Assembly (NCBI GenBank): GCA_034620365.1
Contig: JAQGEQ010000186.1
Location: 310,001-374,000, forward strand
From: Pegea sp. RAD2-039
Taxonomy: Eukaryota > Chordata > Thaliacea > Salpida > Salpidae
Reading direction: 5' to 3'
Length of the DNA stretch: 64,000 nucleotides
The notes beneath the pieces were generated by a model, which searched no databases, had not been told where the DNA came from, and was given only the letters and a program-made list of their open reading frames with translations. Of this stretch, positions 27,601 to 37,939 are shown in pieces. Position 1 is the first letter of the stretch; each line of letters starts with the position of its first letter. The translations under genes and the position numbers were made by a program.

Positions 27601-29962
27601 ATGAATGAAAGAAACAAAGTTATTAGACCTCAACCATGGTTTGATTTATATCTTGTACTCAACGTTTATTTGTTTTAGATATGATATTTTTAAAACATTT
27701 GCAAAACTTTTTAAATAATTTCTTACTCATTATATTAATGAAATTGTTCAAACTTTTTGTACAAACTAATAATATTCATTATAATATTGTTATAATAGTT
27801 AGATAGTTGATAATTTTAATAATAATCAGTAATTAAGTTAAAGTAATGTTTCTTAAACTAGATTCTTTATTAAGAATATTTATTTTATAATTCTTTAAAT
27901 AAAGTTTTCAACTAAACCATGAGATTAAAAAATCTGATTTACAATCTTTAGGTATAAAGAAAGATTAAGAACAAAGCACTTGAAAAGTTTAAAACCAGGT
28001 GATCAGTTAAACTGCCTAAACCCCCGAAATTGGGTTTTGCTTCGTAAGAATATGGATGATTTTCGAGATGGTCACCCACCTGATTTTGAAGGAATTTATT
28101 ATCTTCCTGTAAAAATGATTTATTGATAGTCTCATCCAAAACCTTGACAACTTTTTCACATTTTTAGGGTTCAACTGGAATGTCCCCGGTTCTGAAACAT
28201 GAAAACAAAGACAACTTTCATAGCAGAATGAAGAACAACAACTTAAAAATCAAGTAAGTTACTCTTCAGTCAATCAGATATAATGATGTGATTTTCTTCA
28301 ATTTTTATATTTGTTTTTTGCATAAACTTTTTCTTGCAAAGTTCTGATTTTGAACTGAGGTCTTTCAGACCTTTTATTCATCTTTAATTATATTTCAATA
28401 AAAGATCAACACTTACATCCACTAACTAAATGATTAAACTCACGTTTTTATGTGAATAGAAAACAGAGACCTTTTTTAACAAAAGAACAGAAGAATTATG
28501 ACAAAAAGGCACCTTTGATGAAGATAAGACAAGATTATATTGAGGAGGTAGAATACGGACTAACACAGCATCCTCTTGCTCTTTATCCTCACTTAGAAGA
28601 TGGGATGCCTCCTGAGGTTCATAACTTGTCTATTTTTCTTCTCAGAAGTTTTTTATTTGAAATTACAGCTTTTTGACAAACTTGTTGATATTCTGGATCC
28701 AGAAATGAATCCTGATGATTGTGATGAAGCAGATCTTTCTTGTGAAGAAACTTCCCAAGATTTTGATAAAAATAGGTGATAAGAGTTATCTGATAACAAT
28801 TGTCAGTGAAGTAATTGATTTTTTTTGTGTAGAAGTGAAAGCAGTCTTGAAAATGGATCAAATTCAGATTTGAAGTAAATATATGAGTTTGTCGAGTTGC
28901 TAATTTGTATCAATTTCAAATATTTCTCAGAGAATCTTCCAAAGATCTTCCTAATGAGCCAGTGAATTCATTTGTGTGGATGAAAACTATTCGTAAAGAT
29001 CACGAACTAGTAGGAGATGAAATAGTAAAGAAAACAACTTCATCTCCATCACAAGATGAACATGTCAAAGAGGTTCGTGAATCTTTCTAAGTTTCAAATG
29101 ATCATTTCAAGACACATTTTAGGTCACATCCAGTTTTTGTGATTGGGTCAGAAGCCTGGATGGAGAAACTAATAACATCGAAGAGTCAACAGTGATGAGT
29201 TTATTTGCTAGTGGTTATGAAACTAAAGTAAGATTCAAGATACTTTTGATTACTAACTACTAGAAACCTAATTTCAGCTTATTTAATTAACTTAGTTAAA
29301 ATTATAATCAATTAGTCAACTAACTAATATTAACTTAGTTAACAATTTGATTTTGGTTTCAATTTCAGCCAGCTTTGTCAGTACCAATTCACGTTGTAGA
29401 GTTATCTCATATACCTGCTGAGCTTCGTGAAACAGTAGGGATATCTTCCCAAGACATCACAAAGAAGATACATCAGCAGGTGATCACAAAGATGTCGTCA
29501 ACATCACAAACTCCTCTTTGATATTTAGAGCAAGAAAGAGTCTTCAATAACAGTTGGAATGAAGAATGTGAAGATGAAATACGGAGCTTGGTATTTAAAA
29601 CCTAATTCGTGGAAGATAAGAGGAGTAGATGAACATCTTGAGAACCCTGTTGAGTTGGAGAAACGTGAGCAATCAGAATCGAAGATGAGGAGCGAAGCAG
29701 TAGACAAGGAGTTATCCACAATCCATGGCTCGCGTGCTTTTAGGTGCGAGTCCTCATCTTGTGCTGATTATTCGATTATTTTTGTTTCAGAGATTTTCTG
29801 GAACGCAAACAACGCCGTATCCCTGATTTTATGACTAAAGTCGCGCTTTTGCAAGATCGGAACGATGCAACAGAAGGAGATGGTGGAGAAAGGGAACATA
29901 TTAAGTCACGCGCGAACCATCGAAGCAAATCTGTGCTAACCAGTGTCTCTACTAATCCCTAA
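27601..29962 (+). CDS. FAM47 family protein (FAM47E-like)
   Basis: Eleven exons: 27601-27638, 27952-28108, 28168-28253, 28460-28616, 28669-28775, 28833-28874, 28931-29072, 29123-29227, 29369-29479, 29529-29743, 29791-29962. Phases agree throughout, giving 443 residues. Match to human FAM47E from memory runs the whole length: PWYKERL at the N-terminus, NWVLLRKNMDDFRDGHPP, EEVEYGLTQHPLALYPHLED, LFDKLVDILDPE, FCDWVRSLDG, then VKMKYGAWYLKPNSWK and a closing HGSRAFRDFLER. FAM47E is poorly understood; a chromatin/PRMT5-linked role has been proposed in mammals. No transmembrane or enzymatic motif is visible. The middle (exons 5-7) is acidic and Ser/Thr-rich and is the least conserved part. The family call rests on remembered motifs. 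Confidence 0.85.
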
Positions 29963-31028
29963 AATCATTTTTTGCAAATTTTCAGTTTTATTGATAAAAG
30001 TTGATCTTTAAATGAACTTAAAAATTAAATTTTTGTCTTTTTCTAACTATTCAATTTTATTTTAAAACTGATAATTTGATCAGGCTCAACTCTATAAATA
30101 CTCTGATTAAAAGTATCATTTACTCATAGACGTTTAGTAACAAGTAGAAAGTTTTTAAAACAATTTGTCTGTTGGTTAGTCTGCTGATAAGAAAAATCAT
30201 AAATTAATTTTCATTAATTTTCTAAAATTGTAAGTTTTGTAAAAAACTTTATTTTAGAAGGCCACAAAGTGAAACTGCAAATATTTTATTCTATCTACTG
30301 AAGAACAACTTATTATTCAAAGTTATCTACAGAGAAACAACTTAACAATTAACAAGAAAAAATCGCTACAAATAGCGTAGAATCATCGAACAACTTCTAA
30401 AACCTCTTGATTAATTTAAATAATATTCGCGTTGACAAGCGCTTTGTTTTGTAACAGAAACTTCAAGTTATAATATCAGTTATTAAGAGTTTTAGCTGAG
30501 TTCATCGAGCAATTAAACCTGTAAAAGCTCCTTACCATATAACAACTTTGCTCCTGGTGATCAAAGATACTAAAGAGTTGTTTAACAACCCACAGAGGAC
30601 TTAGTATTGTGATATCCTCTTACATAAAGCGGTGATAAGGGTACAATGAAGAATTTATAGAAAAGAAACCCTAAAGGCTTTTTCTTTTGCATCTCACTGT
30701 GTTTTTAATATCATCACTCAAAACACATCTGTATGGTCGTTCTCAGCCGAAGCAGGCTTATTATTATGAATGGGAAGTTTTGTTTATAATAGTCTTGTTA
30801 CTCCTTCAAAGGTTATGTCTTTCAGATGAGTATCTTTTAGATATTATGAAGTTTAAAATATCATTACAACTTATCAATTCCTTTTTAGTTTATTCTTATG
30901 TATTTGACGTAATTATGTCGGATCATAGTATCAAGTATTTATTAAATTATTTTCTTTACTAGCTTCGAAGAGAAAACAAAAAGCATTTTTACTGTAATAT
31001 ACACTGATGAATAAAAAGCTAGGTAAGA
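29963..31028. other. Convergent intergenic region
   Basis: The region lies between the 3' ends of the FAM47-like gene (+) and the tetraspanin (-). Short open frames here have no recognisable protein character. Nothing else seen. Confidence 0.5.
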
Positions 31029-34000
31029 TTATTGAAATGATTTGTTAGTAAATCCTTTTTTCTTCTTCTTTTTTGACTTCTTCTTTTTCTTCTTCTTATT
31101 TTTCTCTTTTTGTCTCATCTCAAGTTCTTGATCTTCTTTGTAATCATTCATCAAATATTTAATTTTCTTTCTAATTTCAATTCTATATTTCACTTCTTTA
31201 ATCTGAAATTTAACAATTTTAAATATAAATCAACATTTAATGAGATAAGGAGACCATTAAGTAGATACAAATGAACTGAAAGATAGTCAGTAACATTATA
31301 CCGCCCCATGTTGCTGAGATCAATCCATTATTTTCATCAAAAAAGTCTCCCATTGCTTCCATGCAACTCACATTAAACATGGCTGCTGTAATTTCAAAAC
31401 ATCAGAATATTTTGTTAGAAATTTTTCAACCTTAGATGTTAGCTTTTAAGATGGATTTAAATGATACAACTGTTTATTATTTAAATAATGAAGAATTAAG
31501 AATAAGAATATTCTTTCATTTAAATGTGAAAGAGAGTGCCTGAAGAGAGAACCTCTTGCTAACACACATTCTCACAAATAATATTATATATAATAATAGA
31601 TTGTTACAAGAAGCAACTTATAAAAGCTTTTTAAGATGCTTCTCAGTTAATCAGTTTATAGTTTAATTTTAATTAAAATCAGTTCAAGTAGACCAAAGTT
31701 TATTTATCTATTTATTACAATAAACCGCTACATAGTGTAGGGATAATGACTTTTTATGTAAAGCTTTATTGAAATGAATAAGGCGACTAACAACAACGAT
31801 ACACGCCACTGCAACACAGTCTATTACCGAATGACAACGGTCTCTACAAGAATTATGTTTAAGAAGATGGGACGATGTCTATATCGGACTATATTTATTA
31901 CAATACATGTGAAAGAGGGTGCCCGAAGAGCTATCAACTTGCTACATTCTCACTAACAACATTCTCACAAATAATAATATATATAATAATACCTATTTTT
32001 AGTAATTAAGATACAAGTGTAGAAATAAAAGATGTAACACATACATTCTTACAAGTATGTAAAAACTGTTTGTTATTACTGCCTTGATATAAAAATTTAA
32101 GTTATAATAAGAATCTTGGATACAATTTACTTACGGTTTTGGCTTGTGCATGTAATCTAAAAAAATATTTAGGATTAAGTTTTGATTTATAAGAAGATGA
32201 TAAAATGCTATTTGAGTAATTAAATTTAAAGAAAGTTTAATGTAAAAATATCGAAAAAACTTTGAGTAAACACCTGATCCTGGCAACAAGACTCCGGAAG
32301 AAGACATGTTCCGTTATTACAAGGATACTTTCTTTAAAAAAGATTAAAAACATATTTATGAAACCTTAACAATTCTTAAACAAAAAAAAGTTAATTTTGA
32401 TGAAACTATCAGTGAACAGTTAAAGTAGAAAACTGAACAACGATTTTGTTAGTCTTCACCTGTTAATACTCCAATCTTGAAACGCTTCCATACCACAACA
32501 TTCAAATCTTTGTTGGATTTGATCTAAAGTAAAAGATGAAAAAAGCCGCTTATTCCAATCATAGTTTTGAGATAGTCTTCTAAAAACATAACCTGAAATC
32601 TGTAAGAATTACAATTTTATTAAAAAGTAAAGAAATTTTCAAATTGTTTTAAATATTTAGAATATTTTTTAATAAACCATTTAATATTTATGAAATATTT
32701 TGATTAGAAAAGAAACAGTTTTACTTACAAAGCTAGTTGCTTCGGTTTTATAAACCCAGAACACAATTCCTCCACCAAAGAATATTAGACAAATTATAAT
32801 TAGCAAAGAACCAAAAAACCTAAAATATGAATTTAAAGTTAAAAAAAAACTAAAAAGTTTAACAGATTCAATTTGTTGAATCGCAAATCATTTCAACTCA
32901 CTTTATCAAACATAAATTGCCTTTACAGAATCCTATCATACCACTTAAAGTAGTAATAAACATAACAAGACCAAAACATGCACACGCAAACATTGGGTCA
33001 ATCAATGCCAAAAGTGGATCTCTAATTCTGTCCACCAAAAGAATGTAAAAACCATAAGCTGCCAGTCCAATTAGTCCTGAAGCTATCTGTAAATATTTTC
33101 AGTTAAATCTTTATGTACAAGGTCTTCTATCTATGAAAATCTCTCAATTGACATACCACAAAAAAGATAAAGTTGATAATAAAAATGAGGCTCCCTAGAC
33201 AAGAGTAACAGCATCTTGGTTTGAGATAAACATTCTTATACCAGTTGTTCAGTCGTTCCAATGTATCTAGACATAAAGAGTGAGATTAAATTCAGTTCTA
33301 TGTTATTTACTTTTCTTTTTTTAAAGTAATTTTAAACTTTTATTGGATTTATTAGAAAATTAAATTCACTTAAACAGGTGATTTATGAAATCTATGGTTT
33401 CAATCATTGTTTATAAAACAAACTAAATCTTGTTGCATTATTTAAGATTAGAAAACTAAAATGAAAAAACAAATCAATCAAACAATCTTAAGAAAATTTG
33501 TTTAATATGTTTTACAACAAGATTTACAAAATCAGTTTGAAATTTTATAAATTAAACAGTTTTTAAACATTAAGATAGAACTGTTAATTATGAATGAAAA
33601 ACAGTAAATTCAACTTAAAAGTCTCCTGGTAAAGATTCTTCTTGTTTATGTAATGATTTTTATACTAAAAATAATAATCTTCAACCATTAACTTAACCTG
33701 TTATTAAGGCAGCCCAAAGTCAGATAGATAGATTAGAGGTTAAAATGATTATCATTTTTAAACGCTTTAGTAAATTTATCAATAGTTTCAGCTTATGAAA
33801 AATAATCATAAAGTTTGTTTTGTGATTTTGTCTTAAATGTTTTTAAACTGTAAAATTCTTCTAGAATATATTTTATGAGTTTAATTAATCGACCTGATCG
33901 TCGCAGATTCGATGGATATACATCTTCAGAATCACTATCATCTGATGAACTTGTACTTTAAAAACCAACTTCAAAATTAACCCCTTTTTGATGTAAGATT

Positions 34001-36967
34001 CAAACCTTGATGAGTTTTTACCATAATTAGTAAGATCAATTCCACTATCAGCTGCTTGAACTCCTTCATTATCAGCACTTTCTACTTCTCCTAAAGATCT
34101 AGCAAAAAAAAGATGATTAATCCAAATAAATCACTTTTGACTCTTACCTGCCAGCCAGTGGGTTCTCGATGTCAATCACAATTGAGTTTTTTTCAGCTGC
34201 TGATACTTCGATAGGATCCGGACTTGCTATAGTTATCTGGACATCTTCAAATGGAGGAGCAGAAGGGAGGACTTCTTGATGATGTATTTCACGTATTTCA
34301 ATCGGATGAAAATCATTTTTTGGCTTATTAGAATCAATTTGCTGCCTCTGTAGATCATTCAATTGCTGCAACTTTTGCAAAATCAATTGCTGCTGATGTT
34401 GCAAGATCAAATCTTTCTCGTCACTGATCCCAAATGAAAATAGAGCCGGCTCATTAGGGGAGGACACAATTTTAGATGATTCCCCAACAATGATCTCCTC
34501 ATCAAAAGACTTTCTGATTTCTGCTTCTAAATAAAGATTTCAGAATCCTCTGTTTTGTGTCTTTGATGTACCTCTAGCGAAATCAACAACGCGATCAGCT
34601 TCCACGTCACAATATTCGAAGTCTTCATCTTTTTCGACTTTCTCATCAGATTGGGGAGCATCGATCTGCTTGATTGCTGTGATTAAGGGAGGCGGTTGAA
34701 CCTTCAAAAATAAGATGAGTGGAAGATCATACAAAGACACAAATACTTCTTTTTTGCCTCTTCGTGGATGTTGTTGCTTAGGAAGCGTCATTGCTTCTCG
34801 TGCTGCAAACGATTTCGATCTTTTGGCGTCATCATGACGATTGTAAGTGAAGCTATTACAAGATTTTCGTTGAGAAGAAAGTCTCGATGGAAAATTAAAG
34901 TTGTTAAAAGGATCGGTTAATGGGATCGCGATGCCTCTATCCATGTCAGAGCGCCCTCTGGTGTTTAAGATTAGTCATTTAAAATTAGTGATCTTAAAAA
35001 GAGCCTACTTTCGCGATAATCCTGAGTTTGATTTACGAGAATGATCTTCTAAGTTGTTACATAATTGATACTTATCGCAAACAATTTGAGTTTCTCTTTC
35101 TCTTTCTGAACAACAAATTTGAGTTTTAAAACTTTAAAAGTTGAAGAAGTCAACAAAAACCTTTTTGAAAGAAACTTTGTTCGTTGTCACTTCCGTCTGC
35201 CACCGTGTCGTAAGCAAACGTGTCATAATTCAGTTCTTTACCCTGTAAATAAACAACCATTGAGTTGATAGAGATTGAAGGATGTAGAAAGATACCATGG
35301 AAGGATTAAATCCGAGGTTTTCGTGATCACTTGAAGATATTGAGTCAAAATCGGTGATATCTGATGGATATACCTCAGCTAATTCAACACCTTTTTTCTT
35401 GCTTCTAAAAATATAAAACTTTTGTTGATCTTCGTTTGTTAAAAACTTAATTATTTTCTAATTCATCAAATTCTACTTTCAAACCTTTTTTTCAATTTTT
35501 TTCCGAAGGTTGATGATGGGGGACTTGGTCTAGTTGCAGAACGAACAGCTTCCATCTTCAAATCACTAAAAATATTTCAACTTAGTGATAAGACACAAAA
35601 TATTTTAAACATCTTACTTATATTTATCAGGGGGCTCAAAACTTCCAACGTCTGCATCCTAAACTCAAGATTTCATTAATTTAACAAAAAATATAAATAA
35701 TAAATTTATGATAATCAAACTGACATTTTCATCATTATTAGCAAGCTTCGAAAAAACTTCAGGGAAAAGAGATTTGAGATTCTTCTTTGGATGAGTATTT
35801 TGTTGAAATGAAGGATAAAGGACCTGGACCGGATCTTTTAGCTTGTCGATGTATGGTCTCATTTCCAAACTAACCCAATGATTTATTATAGAATAAAATT
35901 GATTGGTTTGATCTAATCACCTATTTGCTTGTTGTACCAAATTGCTGATATCATTATCACTAGAGTCATCCAGTTTTAATGGGTCATAACCAATAGGTTC
36001 TGGGTTTGTAGCAACCGGATGTAAACTGACCAGTGCTGGTCTGCGGTACAAGCTCTCTGGCAGTGTCCTAAAAATTCCAAAGTTATAAAAAATTACAAAA
36101 TAATTGATTGAGGAAATTTAGAGTTTCAAAGTTACTTTTAAAATTAGTTTAAGATTTGATTTAATCAATATCATGATCTGAAGACTTACTTTGAACGAGA
36201 GTTTAAAGATTGAGATTTCTTTTTATTCTTTTTGTTCAACGGCAGAGTATATTTCTGAAAAAAATATTTATGAATTAAATGATGGTTTGAAACTTGAAGA
36301 TGTTTTCTTGTACTGAATATGTAAAATCAACAACTCGGTTCGGTTCTTCGTCATCTACATCACTATGACTCAGATGTCGACTTTGAGGAAGTTTTTTTAG
36401 TTTTGGAGGAAGCGGTGGAACTTGTTCTTCAGCAGCTTAAAAACAACTTTCTATTTTAGTAAATTATTTTCAAAGTTATATCTTTATTTTCAAGATATGT
36501 TTGAAAAATTTTTTAATAAAATTAGATTTATTGTTAATTCTAATTCATTTAACATAAGTTTTATCAAATATTAAAAAGAAACAAAAATATTACTTTCTAG
36601 GTGAATTAGTTTAATAAGAAAATGGTTTCTTGGAATAACTTTATAGCCAGATAATTTTATGAATATTAAATAACTTATATAATGGAATTTAATATCGGTT
36701 AATAAAAATGTTTAAAATAAACTAAGAACCTTCAACATTTTTAAAGACTGTACTCTCATTATCTTCCTCATTTTTTATTCTTTCTCTTTCTGCTAAAGCA
36801 TCTTTTAGATTCTTTACCAAATCTTCATTTGCTGGTTCCTCATCTTCATTACTTGATGATGAAGATGACGACGACGAAGAAGAGGAAGACACATTTTTCT
36901 CTTCAGTTTTGTTTTCTGTCTCAATTTCTTTCAATTCTTTTTTATTTTCATCACTTCCTTCGTCCAT
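31029..36967 (-). CDS. Tetraspanin (TspanC8-like) with about 700-residue N-terminal extension
   Basis: 22 exons: 36730-36967, 36314-36435, 36190-36254, 35921-36067, 35725-35869, 35618-35658, 35485-35565, 35296-35404, 35161-35242, 35009-35105, 34572-34957, 34148-34526, 34006-34098, 33894-33955, 33157-33266, 32902-33086, 32729-32819, 32460-32599, 32274-32331, 32135-32156 (22 bases), 31255-31385, 31029-31202. All junctions keep phase, giving 985 residues, or 970 if a 45-base in-frame intron (34702-34746) is removed. The last 300 residues are a tetraspanin: TM1 about 704-740, GFCKGNLCLIKFF after TM2, CCG at 845-847, and eight cysteines in the large loop (CCG, two single, SCC, two single), the TspanC8 pattern known to bind ADAM10. 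The C-tail is unusually Lys/Arg-rich. The N-terminal extension is polar, with a poly-Ser run, acidic SSSD stretches, PPLPPK and SAPPFE motifs and a Gln-rich segment. There is no in-frame Met in roughly 200 codons before TM1, so a short-form start there is unlikely. Confidence 0.8.
31515..31595 (-). mobile_element. 5'-truncated LINE 3' tail (family A) in tetraspanin intron
   Basis: It shares GTGCCTGAAGAGAG and AACACACATTCTCACAAATA with the 3' UTR of the LINE at 9415. It lies inside the 749-base intron 31386-32134 of the tetraspanin gene, in the sense orientation of that gene. Confidence 0.75.
31694..31880 (-). repeat. Dispersed repeat B, LINE-tail-like copy 2
   Basis: Its reverse complement matches 3270-3410 (blocks TGTCATTCGGTAATAGAC, GTGTATCGTT, TTAGTCGCCTTATT). 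On the plus strand it begins with TTTATTTATCTATTTATTACAA, i.e. the simple 3' tail of a minus-strand LINE-type insertion. It lies directly next to another LINE tail, inside a tetraspanin intron. Confidence 0.65.
31885..32055 (-). mobile_element. 5'-truncated LINE 3' tail (family A), longer copy
   Basis: It starts at the simple tail (TTTATTACAATAC) and continues with GTGAAAGAGGGTGCCCGAAG, a diverged middle containing a small extra copy of ACATTCTCACTAACA, then AAAAGATGTAACACAT, which also occurs at about 9515-9531 in the LINE 3' UTR. It therefore extends further into the 3' UTR than the other tails. Confidence 0.7.
32135..32156 (-). other. 22-base microexon of the tetraspanin gene
   Basis: ACATGCACAAGCC lies at the centre of a 22-base exon bounded by TTTTTTTAG and GTAAGT. 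It carries codons for ITCTSQN plus one base and supplies one of the conserved loop cysteines. Skipping it would shift the frame, so its inclusion is required for the eight-cysteine loop. Confidence 0.75.
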
Positions 36968-37939
36968 TGAAAGATTTTTAACTCAATTTATCTTTACTCC
37001 ATGAAATACATCTATTAATAAAGACTGTCATAAAAACCAATACGACTATCAATAAATTTAATAAAGATTTGTTTTAATTACATCATATCATCGAGCTTTT
37101 TTTACAAATAACTTCGATTTAGATTTATTAATAATAAAATAAAACTGAAAACTTTGTAGCTGTCAAATTTTAAATGTGAAAATATGTTTCTGTTTGCCCT
37201 GTGGCAATTTTTATGTAATTAAAAGTGTTATTTGCTATAAAGTGAGTATTTAAAGTAAGTTATTATTATGTTAAATTTATACTTTTAAACTAATATTCTA
37301 AATTTTTTTTCTCAAGATTTTCAAAGATAATCTTTAAACTTTTAAAGATTCTATAAAAACTTATCAGCGTTATTTTGAAATATTAAACTTAAAAAGATTT
37401 GAATAACTAAACATCAATAACTCGTAATAAGTAGTTAGAATTTCAAGATAGTAAAAAAATAACTTTTTGTAACAATAAAATACAACTTTCTACTAATTTC
37501 TGTAATATAGTAAGCTCAGTAACTTTTCAAAACTTAGATTTCTTCTTGAAAGGCTCAGCTGGTTGTCTATTTCTTATTTCATGCCTAGGGCTACGTGAAA
37601 ACGCAACGATTTTTAAAAACTAAAAATTCTTAAAATGTCTATTTTGATTAATCATTAAAATAAAAATAAACTTTGAGGAGAAGTATATTTTTTCAATACT
37701 CTGATTTTTAAACATATTGGTTTAAAAGCTACAGTTTTTTAGAGGTCCCAATTTACTCTTAAGCCTATCAACTCATTATTACTCTGCTTCATAAGATGCA
37801 GTAAAGTTTTGTTACAACTGATCCATCAACGTTCTTATGAATTAAAACTATAATTTTTAAGTTACAATTAAAGTTCTTTATTTCTTGTAAAAGCAGAAAA
37901 CAATAATACAATTCAGATTTTTTATTCAAAACTTTTAGT
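36968..37939. other. AT-rich intergenic region
   Basis: The region lies between the tetraspanin start and the end of the next minus-strand gene. No exon with family similarity was found. It should hold the tetraspanin promoter. Confidence 0.45.

Noticed and set aside
31029-36967. Two genes (an acidic cytosolic protein and a normal tetraspanin) wrongly joined
   Set aside because: No stop or poly(A)-like boundary separates them, all phases match, and no Met lies near TM1; kept as one gene, but an alternative first exon in 33267-33893 cannot be excluded.
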